From: Campylobacter concisus | Lineage (GTDB): Bacteria > Campylobacterota > Campylobacteria > Campylobacterales > Campylobacteraceae | DNA length: 64,000 nt | Assembly: GCF_002913045.1 (NCBI RefSeq) | Contig: NZ_PPAF01000035.1 | Coordinates: forward strand, 1-64,000 | Direction: 5' to 3' | Shown here: positions 20,708 through 29,935 of the stretch, in pieces | How the letters are laid out: every line of letters begins with the position of its first letter | How positions within the stretch are numbered: position 1 is the stretch's first letter | Notes under the pieces: generated by a model | The model's input: the letters and a program-made list of their open reading frames with translations, nothing else | Told to the model about the DNA's origin: nothing | Databases searched by the model: none | Made by a program: the position numbers and the translations under genes

Positions 20708-22653
20708 CGCTATTTAAACAAATTATGATCGCCGTGATAACTTTTGGTATCATGATTTTTATGGCTGTTGGCTACTTAAATTTTAAGAGCCTAAATGGAT
20801 ATATTAATGACCAGCTTGGTGAAAACGCAAGACATACAGCAAATTCGCTTGGACTTGCTTTAAAGCCTATTATCGATCCAGATGACATGTCCTTGGCTCA
20901 AACAATGATAAATTCTATGTTTGACAGTGGCAGATACAAGCTTATCAAGCTTGAAGATGTTGATGGCAAGGTTCTTATTGAAAATTCTCAACAAACTGTT
21001 GTTAAAGATATTCCTGAATGGTTTTACAAAATAGCCAAGTTCGAAGCACCAATAGCAGATAGCGAGATTATGACTGGTTGGGCAAAATTTGGCACGCTTT
21101 ATGTTCAAGGCAGCACCGCACTTGCCTACAATGAGCTTTATACTAACTCAAAAAATATTTTTAATTTTCTTCTTCTAATGATAATTGTCACTCTTGTGGT
21201 GGCATATTTCGCTCTAAAAGCTATTTTTAGACCGCTTATGAAGGTTCAAGATCAGGCTGAGGCCATACTTGATAATAAATTTATCATTCAAAAAAGAATT
21301 CCATTTACGGCTGATCTTAAAAAAATGGTTCTAGCTATGAACTCTATGGTTAGCAAGGTAAAAGACATTTTTGAGAGAGAGGTAGCCACACTCAGTAAAT
21401 ATCAAGAGCTTTTATATAAAGATACAATGAGTGGTGCTAATAACAGAAGATTTTTTCAAACTAAATTTAGTGAGTATCTAGCAAGTGAAGAATATTCAAG
21501 TGGTGTTGCTTTACTTGTTAGTTTTAAAGATTTAATAAATTTAAAAAGTACGCTTGGCTTTGAAAAATGGCAAAGCGTTGTAATGAAAATAGCTCAAATT
21601 TTACAAGAAAAATCAATTCATAATGATAAAAATGCGATTGTTGCAAGGCTTAATGATAATGATTTCATTGTACTTTCGTATGGTAGAAATTCATCAAATT
21701 TCTTGGCTCTATGTGATGAAATTATGAACGAGTTTAAAAAGCTTTATGCAAATTTTGCGCTAAATGATAGCGAGTATCCAGTAAATGCTGCGATAGTTGA
21801 GTATTCACCAAATACTGATATCAAGACACTTCTTACTTCAGCTGACGTTACATTGGTTAGCTCAAGACTTGCTGGTAGCTTTACATATAAGGTATTTAAT
21901 GAAAATCAAAATACTTTAGTGATTGGTAAAGAGAAGTACAAAGAGCTTATTTTTGACTCAATAAAAGAGGATGAATTTAAATTTGCAGCTCAAAAAGTGA
22001 TTGATCTTAATTCAAATTTTGAGCAGTATGAGCTTTATTTGAGGCTTGTTGATAAAGATGGCGTATGGCGTATGGCCTCATATTTCATGCCGATGGTCAA
22101 TGAGCTAAATTTAGGTGCGATGCTTGATCTTCATATCTTAAATAGGGTGGCTAGAATTTTACCAGAGAATATCTTACCAAGTGGCAACTTGGCAATAAAT
22201 TTGGGCAAAGAGATATTAAACTCAGATGAAAATTTTTCAAAACTTGAAGCTACACTTAAAAAGATAAGCCAAATTTCTAAATATAAAAACTATATAGAAA
22301 TTCCAAATAAAGACGATATTAGCATAGAAAGTATAGTTAAGCTTACTAAAAAATTAAAAGAGCTTGGCTTTGGATTTGGTTTTGACCACTTCGAGCTTAA
22401 TGCAAAAGGTATTGAGAAGCTAAAAGAATTTAACCCTGATTATGTAAAAATTCAGTCAAATGTCTTGATTGACTTCTTAAGTGATAAGTCAGGAGTAAAT
22501 ACAAAACAATCACTTGATGTTGTTTTAAGCTCAAAAGACATTATTTTGATCGCAATCGGCGTTGAAGGCGAAGAGCAGAAGAAAAAGTTAATCGATCTTG
22601 GCATTAAAAATATGCAAGGAATTTATATAGATGAAATTAAGAACATTGGATGA
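20704..22653 (+). CDS. lapD: LapD-type c-di-GMP receptor with degenerate GGDEF and EAL domains
   Basis: 649 residues: transmembrane helix (about 6-24), periplasmic LapD/MoxY-type domain (25-150) with the conserved tryptophan of an SGW-like motif at W126, second helix (153-172), HAMP linker, GGDEF-like (235-400) and EAL-like (415-645) domains. The GGDEF signature reads NDNDF (317-321) and the EAL signature ELYLR (443-447), so it should make or break no c-di-GMP but can bind it. In known systems c-di-GMP binding inside the cell makes the periplasmic domain hold LapG, keeping the adhesin on the surface. It overlaps lapG by four bases. Confidence 0.9.
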   Translation: MTLFKQIMIAVITFGIMIFMAVGYLNFKSLNGYINDQLGENARHTANSLGLALKPIIDPDDMSLAQTMINSMFDSGRYKLIKLEDVDGKVLIENSQQTVVKDIPEWFYKIAKFEAPIADSEIMTGWAKFGTLYVQGSTALAYNELYTNSKNIFNFLLLMIIVTLVVAYFALKAIFRPLMKVQDQAEAILDNKFIIQKRIPFTADLKKMVLAMNSMVSKVKDIFEREVATLSKYQELLYKDTMSGANNRRFFQTKFSEYLASEEYSSGVALLVSFKDLINLKSTLGFEKWQSVVMKIAQILQEKSIHNDKNAIVARLNDNDFIVLSYGRNSSNFLALCDEIMNEFKKLYANFALNDSEYPVNAAIVEYSPNTDIKTLLTSADVTLVSSRLAGSFTYKVFNENQNTLVIGKEKYKELIFDSIKEDEFKFAAQKVIDLNSNFEQYELYLRLVDKDGVWRMASYFMPMVNELNLGAMLDLHILNRVARILPENILPSGNLAINLGKEILNSDENFSKLEATLKKISQISKYKNYIEIPNKDDISIESIVKLTKKLKELGFGFGFDHFELNAKGIEKLKEFNPDYVKIQSNVLIDFLSDKSGVNTKQSLDVVLSSKDIILIAIGVEGEEQKKKLIDLGIKNMQGIYIDEIKNIG

Positions 22654-22656
22654 TAG

Positions 22657-24795
22657 ATGCATAGTGATAAGATAAAAGATGAACTACTTCAATGTTTGGT
22701 TATTTTTACCAAGCTTCATAATAATCCATACAGTGCCGATGCTTTAACTATTGGCTTGCCAGTAAAAGATGGCGATGAAATTGAGCTTTTTTCACTTAAA
22801 AGCTCAAGGTCTTTATTTTCTCGTGCTGCTTCTCGTGCCGGCTTTGCTTCTACCCTTGTAAGAAAAGATCTTGAACAAATCTCTCCTTTAGTTTTACCTT
22901 GCATTTTAATGCTTAGAGGCAAAAAAGCTTGCATCTTGCAATCTTTTAGTAAAGATAAAAAGACAGCAAATATCATAACACCAGAACTTTCAACTGGTAC
23001 TAGCACGATAGAAATAAGTAAATTAAAAGAAGAATATTTAGGCTATGCATACTATCTAAAGCGCGAGTTTGTTCCAGAGGATACTAGCTCAACAAAGCTA
23101 ATTGATGCGGGCAACGACCACTGGTTTTGGGGAACTCTAAAACGTTCTAAAAAGATTTATTTTGATGTTGTTCTTGCAAGTTTTATTATAAATTTATTTG
23201 TTCTTGCTAGTCCGCTTTTTACGATGAACGTATATGATCGTGTCGTGCCAAATAATGCGGTTGAGACACTTTGGGTCTTAGCACTTGGTGTAAGTGTAGT
23301 TTATGGCATAGATCTTTTTTTAAAATTTGTAAGATCATATTTTCTTGAGATCGCTGGCAAAAAGAGCGATATCATAATGAGCTCTATTTTATTTGAGCGC
23401 GTTATGGATATGAAATTTAGCAATAAACCAAAATCTGTTGGTTCGTTTGCTAGTAATCTAAAAGAGTTTGATACGGTTAGAAATTTCTTCTCATCAGCCT
23501 CATTGGCAGCCATTGTCGATCTTCCATTTGCGATCATTTTCTTGATAGTTACTTATTTTATAGGAAGCTATATCGTACTAGTGCCGATTGTTATTATGAT
23601 AGCTATTTTGTGTTATACATTTTTTATAAAAGATCCACTTCAAAATGCTATTAAGAGTACATTTGAGGCTTCAGCTATAAAAAATGGAATTTTAATAGAG
23701 AGCCTTAGTAGTCTTGAGACTATCAAAACTCTTGGTGCTAGCGGACATATACAGTGGAACTGGGAAGAGGCAACTGGTGAGATAGCAAATAGAAGCATTA
23801 AATCAAAAATTATCACAACTTCGATAACGACTGTTACATCTTTTTTAGTGCAATTAAATACTATTGCTATCATCGTTCTTGGTGTCTATATGATACAAGA
23901 TACACATCTTACAATGGGTGGTCTTATCGCTGCGGTTATGCTTAGCTCTCGCGCTATCGCTCCTATGGGACAAGTAGCTTCACTTGCTGCAAATTTTGAG
24001 CAGACAAAAACAGCCTATCAAAGTCTTAGTAAGATTATGCAAATGCCTGTTGAAAGGCCAGAAGGTAAAAAATTTGTTAGAAGAAATTCCTTTGATGGAA
24101 AGATCGAATTTAAAAATGTAAGCTTTACATATCCAGATACCACAAAAGGTTCGCTTGATAGGATAAATTTTGTTATTCAGCCAGGTGAAAAAGTTGGCAT
24201 TATAGGCAAAAATGGCTCTGGAAAAACTACTTTACAAAAGCTTATTTTGGGACTTTACTCACCAACTGAAGGCTCAGTGCTAATCGATGGTATTGATATT
24301 AATCAAATCGATCCAGCCGATCTTAGGCGAAATATCGGTTATGTTCCGCAAGATGTTGTGCTTTTTAAAGGAACGGTTAGAGAAAATATTGTTCAAAAAG
24401 CACCATATGTTGATGATATTCAGATTATAAAAGCAGCTAAAGTAAGCGGAGTTGATGAATATGTAAATGCTCACCCACTTGGATTTGATATGCCAGTCTT
24501 TGAAAGAGGCGATGGCATAAGTGGTGGACAGCGTCAAAGCATAGCTGTGGCTAGGGCATTTTTGCTAGATAGTCCTATTATTTTGCTTGATGAGCCAACG
24601 AATTCTCTTGATAATACGGTTGAAAATAAGTTAAAAATAAATTTAAAGACAAATACAGCAAATAAAACGATGCTGCTTGTCACGCATAGGACGTCGATGC
24701 TAGATCTTGTTGATAGACTTATAGTTATGGACAATGGCAAAATTTTATTGGACGGACCAAGAGATGAAGTTTTAGCAAGACTTAGTGGGAAGTGA
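22657..24795 (+). CDS. lapB: LapB-type type I secretion ABC transporter
   Basis: 712-residue exporter: an N-terminal C39-like domain (1-140), a six-helix membrane domain (165-440) and an ATPase domain with Walker A GKNGSGKT (about 514), signature ISGGQ (about 620), Walker B IILLDEP (about 640) and the switch histidine in LVTHR. The C39-like domain appears to lack the catalytic set of true bacteriocin-processing peptidases and matches the non-cleaving type found in exporters of large RTX adhesins. It probably exports a protein that is not encoded in this window. It starts four bases after lapD. Confidence 0.93.
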   Translation: MHSDKIKDELLQCLVIFTKLHNNPYSADALTIGLPVKDGDEIELFSLKSSRSLFSRAASRAGFASTLVRKDLEQISPLVLPCILMLRGKKACILQSFSKDKKTANIITPELSTGTSTIEISKLKEEYLGYAYYLKREFVPEDTSSTKLIDAGNDHWFWGTLKRSKKIYFDVVLASFIINLFVLASPLFTMNVYDRVVPNNAVETLWVLALGVSVVYGIDLFLKFVRSYFLEIAGKKSDIIMSSILFERVMDMKFSNKPKSVGSFASNLKEFDTVRNFFSSASLAAIVDLPFAIIFLIVTYFIGSYIVLVPIVIMIAILCYTFFIKDPLQNAIKSTFEASAIKNGILIESLSSLETIKTLGASGHIQWNWEEATGEIANRSIKSKIITTSITTVTSFLVQLNTIAIIVLGVYMIQDTHLTMGGLIAAVMLSSRAIAPMGQVASLAANFEQTKTAYQSLSKIMQMPVERPEGKKFVRRNSFDGKIEFKNVSFTYPDTTKGSLDRINFVIQPGEKVGIIGKNGSGKTTLQKLILGLYSPTEGSVLIDGIDINQIDPADLRRNIGYVPQDVVLFKGTVRENIVQKAPYVDDIQIIKAAKVSGVDEYVNAHPLGFDMPVFERGDGISGGQRQSIAVARAFLLDSPIILLDEPTNSLDNTVENKLKINLKTNTANKTMLLVTHRTSMLDLVDRLIVMDNGKILLDGPRDEVLARLSGK

Positions 24796-24797
24796 TC

Positions 24798-26264
24798 ATG
24801 CAAGAAGATATCAAGAATAAACAAAATGAAAATCCAAAAAACGAAAAAAGATTAATTTCTGAAAATAACATAAAAGAACAAGAGGAAGCTAGTAATAAAA
24901 TTTTAAATAGCGTAGATGATATAAAGTCTAATCTTCAAACAAAAAATTATGATGCTTATGATTTGAAATTTATGTCAAGTCTTTCTGAGGCTGTTTTGGC
25001 TAAAGCCCCATCAACATCTAAAAAGATACTCTATACGGTTGCCATAACTATGTTTTGGCTTCTTGTTTGGGCCTCTTGGGCACAAATAGATGAGATCACA
25101 AGAGGTAGTGGCAAAATCATCCCATCTGGAAAAAACCAAGCGATACAAAATCTCGAAGGTGGTATAGTTGATCAAATTTTTGTAAAAGAGGGTGATGAAG
25201 TCAAGAAAGATCAAATTCTAATAAGGCTAGATAATAAAAATTTTACGAGTAGTTATGGTGAATCAAAACTAAGACTTGATGAACTTCAAGCAAAATTTAT
25301 GAGGCTTGATGCTGAGGCAAATGATAAGGATTTTGACTACGATGAAGCTAGAGATGCGAACAATAGCAAAGCCATAAGATATGAACTAAGTCTGCATAAT
25401 TCAAATATTGATCACTTAAATGAACAGATAGGAATTTTAACAGAGCAAATTCATCAACGCCAGAGTGAATTAGTCGAACTAAAAAATAAAATTTCTCAAA
25501 CTCAAAATAGCTATAATCTTGTTCTAAAAGAAAAGGCCATTATGGAGCCAATCTTTAAAAAAGGTCTTGTTAGTGAGGTTGAATACATCCAACTTCAAAG
25601 ACGTGTAAATGATCTAAGAGGCGAGCTCGATGCTGCCGTTCTTGCCGTACCAAGAGTTGAATCAACTATAAAAGAAGCGAAAAATAAGATCGAAGAAGCA
25701 AAACTTGCTTTTAAAAACAATGCAAAAAAAGAGCTAAATGAAGTTTCAGCAGAGATCGCAAGGATAAATGAATCACAAATCAGTCTAAGCGATAGAGTAG
25801 AAAGAACATATGTAAGATCTCCAGTAAATGGTATTGTCAGCAAAATGATGGTTCATACAGTATCAGGAGTTATCAAGCCTGGTGAAAATATTGCCGAGAT
25901 CGTTCCTCTTGAGGATAAATTGGTTGCTGAAGTAAAAGTAAAGCCAGCTGATGTTGCATTTTTGAGGCCTGGGCTTGATACGATGGTTAAATTTACGGCC
26001 TATGATTTTAGTATTTACGGTGGTTTAAAAGGCAAAGTAACGCAGATTAGTGCTGATACAGAGACTAATGAAAAAACTGGCGAGAGCTATTATTTGGTCA
26101 GGATAGAAACTGAGAAAAATTATCTTGGTAGCGAAGAAAAGCCACTTAGGATAAAAGTTGGTATGATAGTCTCAGCTGATATCATTACCGGCAAAAAGAC
26201 AATACTTGATTATTTATTAAAGCCTATTTTAAAGGCAAAACAAAATGCCTTAACGGAGAGGTAA
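24798..26264 (+). CDS. lapC: HlyD-family membrane-fusion protein of type I secretion (LapC-type)
   Basis: 488 residues: a charged cytoplasmic N-terminus of about 75 residues, one transmembrane helix (KILYTVAITMFWLLVWASWA), a lipoyl/barrel half starting at GSGKIIPSGKNQAIQNLEGG, a long coiled-coil hairpin (about 150-340) and a C-terminal barrel region. This is the adaptor that joins the ABC exporter to the TolC-like pore. A GTG at 24792 also opens the frame. I prefer the ATG at 24798 because GGGA at 24787-24790 is well placed. It overlaps the next gene by one base. Confidence 0.93.
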   Translation: MQEDIKNKQNENPKNEKRLISENNIKEQEEASNKILNSVDDIKSNLQTKNYDAYDLKFMSSLSEAVLAKAPSTSKKILYTVAITMFWLLVWASWAQIDEITRGSGKIIPSGKNQAIQNLEGGIVDQIFVKEGDEVKKDQILIRLDNKNFTSSYGESKLRLDELQAKFMRLDAEANDKDFDYDEARDANNSKAIRYELSLHNSNIDHLNEQIGILTEQIHQRQSELVELKNKISQTQNSYNLVLKEKAIMEPIFKKGLVSEVEYIQLQRRVNDLRGELDAAVLAVPRVESTIKEAKNKIEEAKLAFKNNAKKELNEVSAEIARINESQISLSDRVERTYVRSPVNGIVSKMMVHTVSGVIKPGENIAEIVPLEDKLVAEVKVKPADVAFLRPGLDTMVKFTAYDFSIYGGLKGKVTQISADTETNEKTGESYYLVRIETEKNYLGSEEKPLRIKVGMIVSADIITGKKTILDYLLKPILKAKQNALTER

Positions 26265-26755
26265 TGGGCAAGATCGCTTTTTATGATAAGAAATTTGGTG
26301 AATACGATATTGAAAAATTTCAAAATTTACAAAATTTCTATCTCGTAAAAGATGATCATTGTTGCGATATAGTTAATGATGAAATTGAACGATTTAAATT
26401 TAGTGATTGTGAAATAGATTTTTTACGATTAGTAGATGTTGCTAGTAGACATAAAAAACTATTTGAAAATCTAAAAATTTACGATGATATAGTAAGAAGC
26501 ATTAAAATTTTAATAAAAGGCTATGACCAGAGTTTGGATAAATTTGACTTTGATCCCGGAATTTTAAATTTAAATACTCCTTATAAATATGCTATATCAC
26601 AAGATTTTTTTGAAATGACTATTTTTTTAGAAGAAAAATCCTCAGTGGTTACTAAATTTTTCTCATCAATAGATTACAAGATATACAAAAATGGCGAAAG
26701 TCGTCATATAGAATTCTTTATAAATAGTAAAAAAATTTATGAAAGAATCATATAA
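26264..26755 (+). CDS. Unknown protein within the Lap-type locus
   Basis: 163 residues, rich in aromatic, Asp, Lys and Ile residues, with no signal peptide, transmembrane helix or motif that I recognise. The codons are more AT-rich than those of its neighbours. The start overlaps the HlyD stop (TAATG), so it is expected to be made together with the transporter. It could be a regulator, a chaperone for the secreted protein or an adaptor for the downstream LuxR protein. None of these is shown by the sequence. Confidence 0.75.
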   Translation: MGKIAFYDKKFGEYDIEKFQNLQNFYLVKDDHCCDIVNDEIERFKFSDCEIDFLRLVDVASRHKKLFENLKIYDDIVRSIKILIKGYDQSLDKFDFDPGILNLNTPYKYAISQDFFEMTIFLEEKSSVVTKFFSSIDYKIYKNGESRHIEFFINSKKIYERII

Positions 26756-26773
26756 ATAATCCAAGGAAAGGTA

Positions 26774-27412
26774 ATGCAAGTTATTTTATTTACACAAAAT
26801 AGTGCATTAAACAATATTTGGAGAAGCTATTTTACTGGCAATAGCGATGTGAAATTTATACATAATAGAAAAGAGTTTTTTTCTCATATAAATGATGATA
26901 TTGATATTATAGGCATTGATATTGATGTTTTTAAAGATAATATTGATGATGTTATAAAAAATATAATTGAAAAATTACCAAATATAAAAATACTCATACT
27001 CTCAAATAGGCCAACGATAAACGAAGGCAAGCACCTACTTACGCTTGGAATCAAGGGCTACGCAAATTCTCACATGAGAAAGACTCACTTTGAAGATGCT
27101 TTTGAAACTATTTTTAATGGAAATATATGGCTTTACCAAGAATTTGTTCAGGCAATGATTAGTGAGCTAACCGGCTCATATATTAATAGCGAAAGTGAAA
27201 AGGTAGACAAAAAGACCGATCTCTCTGAGCTTAGTTCAAGGGAAAGAGAAGTTGCAGATTTAATCTATCAGGGGCTAACAAATAATGAAATTTCAGAAAA
27301 AACAGGTATTACACTAAGAACAGTCAAAGCACATACAAGCTCGATTTATAGTAAGCTAAATGTAAAGGATAGAATAGGGCTTGTGCTTTTAATGAAGCAG
27401 CTTGATGCATAA
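26774..27412 (+). CDS. LuxR-family response-regulator-like protein with atypical receiver
   Basis: 212 residues: a receiver-like N-terminal domain (1-120) and a LuxR-type DNA-binding domain (about 150-210) with LSSREREVADLI and NNEISEKTGITLRTVKAHTSSIYSKL. The receiver has a candidate phospho-aspartate in GIDID (49 or 51) but lacks the usual acidic pair after strand 1 and the conserved lysine is doubtful, so it may work without phosphorylation. No histidine kinase is nearby. The position at the end of the secretion locus suggests control of this locus or of the missing adhesin. It has a good ribosome binding site (AAGGAAAGG). Confidence 0.85.
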   Translation: MQVILFTQNSALNNIWRSYFTGNSDVKFIHNRKEFFSHINDDIDIIGIDIDVFKDNIDDVIKNIIEKLPNIKILILSNRPTINEGKHLLTLGIKGYANSHMRKTHFEDAFETIFNGNIWLYQEFVQAMISELTGSYINSESEKVDKKTDLSELSSREREVADLIYQGLTNNEISEKTGITLRTVKAHTSSIYSKLNVKDRIGLVLLMKQLDA

Positions 27413-27447
27413 AATCTTGATTTATTTTTTTAAAAAATTAAGATTTT
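27411..27447 (+). terminator. AT-rich hairpin at the end of the Lap-type locus
   Basis: AAAATCTT (27411-27418) pairs with AAGATTTT (27440-27447), overlapping the end of the regulator gene. The remainder up to 27619 shows nothing recognisable. A weak terminator is likely. Confidence 0.4.
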
Positions 27448-27619
27448 TCTTCAAAAACTATAAATTTTTATACATGTGCCCATAAGAAATACATACATAG
27501 CTTTTACTAGCTGAAGAATACAATAAATATAAAATTTTCAAATAAAAAATAATTTGATAAAACCTTAAATAAAAAATTCTAGCAAATTTATTTATAGCCG
27601 AGATAAGAAATCAGAAACT

Positions 27620-27868
27620 TTAGTCTTCTAAATCAATATCTACTTTTTCAACATTTGTTATGATATCTTTTGTATTTTTTTCGATATCGTGTTTATTTTT
27701 TTCAATAAGTGATCTATTTTGTCCAATCAAATCCCTATTTTCTTTAATACCATCACTATTTTGTTCAATTAATTTGCTAAGAGTTGATATTCTTTTCTCA
27801 TAACGTATCATTAGAAAATAAATTACGTAAATTAGTAATAAAATTATCGCCCAAGGTAAAAATTGCAT
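27620..27868 (-). CDS. Small membrane protein with heptad-repeat coiled coil
   Basis: 82 residues: a transmembrane helix (5-21) followed by a regular seven-residue repeat of the form [LGD]-I-x-x-N-x-x (LIEQNSD, GIKENRD, LIGQNRS, LIEKNKH, DIEKNTK, DIITNVE). This predicts a membrane-anchored, asparagine-cored coiled coil that probably forms oligomers. No function is known to me. It is a single gene, with a TATAAT -10 box close upstream. Confidence 0.75.
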   Translation of the reverse strand: MQFLPWAIILLLIYVIYFLMIRYEKRISTLSKLIEQNSDGIKENRDLIGQNRSLIEKNKHDIEKNTKDIITNVEKVDIDLED

Positions 27869-27893
27869 ATTAAGTCCTTATATATTTTTTGTA

Positions 27894-27899
27894 ATTATA
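27894..27899 (-). promoter_or_regulatory. -10 element of the coiled-coil membrane protein gene
   Basis: TATAAT on the minus strand, 25 bases before the ATG at 27868, giving a leader of about 20 bases. Confidence 0.45.
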
Positions 27900-28055
27900 G
27901 AAATTTTAGCTTTTAAAAAAAATAAAACCATAAAAATTATACATATTTCATAAATATTTAATGATGTATTATGGATTTAAATCTAATAAAAATTTGTATT
28001 CTTAAATGGCTGTATTTTATGATTTTAATTTTTATGAAAATTTTTTAAATTTCCC

Positions 28056-28084
28056 TTGACTTTTACCTTGTTTTGATATATAAT
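28056..28084 (+). promoter_or_regulatory. Strong sigma-70 promoter of the tRNA-tuf operon
   Basis: TTGACT (28056-28061) and TATAAT (28079-28084), separated by exactly 17 bases. This near-consensus promoter is rare in this genus, where -35 boxes are usually missing, and fits a highly expressed tRNA-translation operon. Transcription should begin near 28091. Confidence 0.8.
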
Positions 28085-28104
28085 TGCCACTTCACAAAAC
28101 AGGT

Positions 28105-28180
28105 GCTGGTGTAGCTCAGTTGGTAGAGCTACTGCCTTGTAAGCAGTGGGTCGGCGGTTCAAGTCCGTTCACCAGCTCCA
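28105..28180 (+). tRNA. tRNA-Thr (anticodon TGT)
   Basis: Complete cloverleaf with encoded CCA. Acceptor arms GCTGGTG/CACCAGC, anticodon loop CTTGTAA (TGT) in stem ACTGC/GCAGT, T-loop GTTCAAGTC. First gene of the tRNA-tuf cluster. Confidence 0.97.
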
Positions 28181-28233
28181 TTTTTGTAACAGTGTTTGAC
28201 CAGAAAATACCAAAATAGTTTATTAATGTTTAA

Positions 28234-28318
<85 letters not shown>

Positions 28319-28325
28319 TTGTTAT

Positions 28326-28402
28326 GCGGGAGTAGCTCAGTTGGCTAGAGCATCAGCCTTCCAAGCTGAGGGTCGCGGGTTCGAGCCCCGTTTCCCGCTC
28401 CA
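28326..28402 (+). tRNA. tRNA-Gly (anticodon TCC)
   Basis: Acceptor arms GCGGGAG/TTCCCGC, anticodon loop CTTCCAA (TCC) in stem TCAGC/GCTGA, CCA encoded. Eight bases after tRNA-Tyr. Confidence 0.97.
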
Positions 28403-28528
28403 AAATTTGGGAAAATAAACTGGGAGCTGTATCTAGATTTTGCTAAACACAGTTATTCCTTACTTTATTTTCAAAATTTTTAGTTGTTTGTATTATTTAA
28501 TTGGAATCATCTCTGCCAAGCGTTTTTC

Positions 28529-28603
<75 letters not shown>

Positions 28604-28678
28604 CTGGTTAATATGATTTTATTATGATTATACAAATTTGGTAAGAAAAAAAGACATATATCACATACGGAGGAAAAG

Positions 28679-29878
28679 ATGGCTAAAGAAAAATTTTCAC
28701 GTAACAAGCCGCACGTAAACATAGGTACTATTGGTCACGTAGATCATGGTAAAACTACATTAACAGCTGCAATATCTGCTGTTCTTTCACGCAAAGGACT
28801 TGCTGAGCTAAAAGATTATGATAATATTGATAATGCTCCAGAAGAAAAAGAGCGTGGTATTACAATTGCTACTTCACATATTGAGTACGAGACAGAGAAA
28901 CGCCACTATGCCCACGTTGACTGCCCTGGTCACGCCGACTATGTAAAAAATATGATTACAGGTGCCGCACAAATGGATGGAGCTATTTTGGTTGTTTCTG
29001 CAGCTGATGGCCCAATGCCACAAACTAGAGAGCATATTTTATTATCACGCCAAGTTGGTGTTCCATATATTGTTGTTTTCATGAACAAAGCTGATATGGT
29101 TGATGATGCTGAGTTACTTGAATTGGTCGAAATGGAAATCCGCGAGTTACTTAATGAGTATAATTTCCCAGGCGATGATACACCTATTGTTTCTGGTTCA
29201 GCGCTTAAAGCTCTTGAAGAGGCAAAAGCTGGTCAAGATGGTGAATGGTCGGCAAAAATTATGGAATTAATGGATGCAGTTGATAGCTATATTCCAACTC
29301 CAGTTCGTGCGACAGATAAAGACCTTCTTATGCCGATTGAAGATGTTTTTTCGATTTCAGGTCGTGGTACAGTTGTAACTGGTAGAATCGAAAAAGGTGT
29401 TATTAAGGTTGGTGATACAATTGAAATTGTTGGTATTAAGCCAACTCAAACAACAACAGTTACTGGTGTTGAAATGTTTAGAAAAGAGATGGATCAAGGC
29501 GAAGCTGGTGATAATGTTGGCGTTCTTCTCCGTGGTACTAAGAAAGAGGATGTTGAGCGTGGTATGGTTCTTTGCAAGCCTAAATCAATTACCCCTCATA
29601 CAAAATTTGAAGGCGAAGTCTATATCTTGACAAAAGAAGAAGGTGGTCGTCATACTCCTTTCTTTAATAACTATAGACCACAATTCTATGTAAGAACAAC
29701 TGATGTTACTGGTTCAATTACGCTTCCAGAAGGAACAGAGATGGTTATGCCAGGTGATAATGTAAGAATTTCAGTCGAGTTGATTGCTCCAGTAGCACTT
29801 GAGGAAGGTACTCGTTTTGCTATCCGTGAAGGTGGTAGAACTGTTGGTTCAGGTGTTGTTTCAAAAATACTTGGTTAA
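28679..29878 (+). CDS. tuf: Elongation factor Tu
   Basis: GTPase that brings aminoacyl-tRNA to the ribosome. The 399-residue protein shows G1 GHVDHGKT, the switch-I RGITI, G3 DCPGH and G4 NKAD motifs, followed by domains II and III. A strong ribosome binding site (GGAGGA) precedes the ATG. It is the only tuf in this window and is co-transcribed with the upstream tRNAs. Confidence 0.99.
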   Translation: MAKEKFSRNKPHVNIGTIGHVDHGKTTLTAAISAVLSRKGLAELKDYDNIDNAPEEKERGITIATSHIEYETEKRHYAHVDCPGHADYVKNMITGAAQMDGAILVVSAADGPMPQTREHILLSRQVGVPYIVVFMNKADMVDDAELLELVEMEIRELLNEYNFPGDDTPIVSGSALKALEEAKAGQDGEWSAKIMELMDAVDSYIPTPVRATDKDLLMPIEDVFSISGRGTVVTGRIEKGVIKVGDTIEIVGIKPTQTTTVTGVEMFRKEMDQGEAGDNVGVLLRGTKKEDVERGMVLCKPKSITPHTKFEGEVYILTKEEGGRHTPFFNNYRPQFYVRTTDVTGSITLPEGTEMVMPGDNVRISVELIAPVALEEGTRFAIREGGRTVGSGVVSKILG

Positions 29879-29892
29879 TTTATAAAAAATTG

Positions 29893-29916
29893 TCAAAGGG
29901 AGAATATTCCCTTTGA
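29893..29916 (+). terminator. Small hairpin between tuf and rpmG
   Basis: TCAAAGGG and CCCTTTGA pair over eight bases around an eight-base loop, followed by an AT-rich stretch without a proper T-run. Probably a partial terminator or processing site that lowers expression after tuf. Confidence 0.5.
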
Positions 29917-29935
29917 TATTTTGAAAAGGACTTAT

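Noticed and set aside
20704..22653. Active diguanylate cyclase or phosphodiesterase
   Set aside because: The GGDEF signature is NDNDF and the EAL motif is altered to ELYLR, and the domain layout with LapG points to a receptor.
22657..24795. Bacteriocin exporter with a processing peptidase
   Set aside because: The N-terminal C39-like domain lacks a convincing catalytic set, and the neighbours LapG and LapD fit adhesin secretion.
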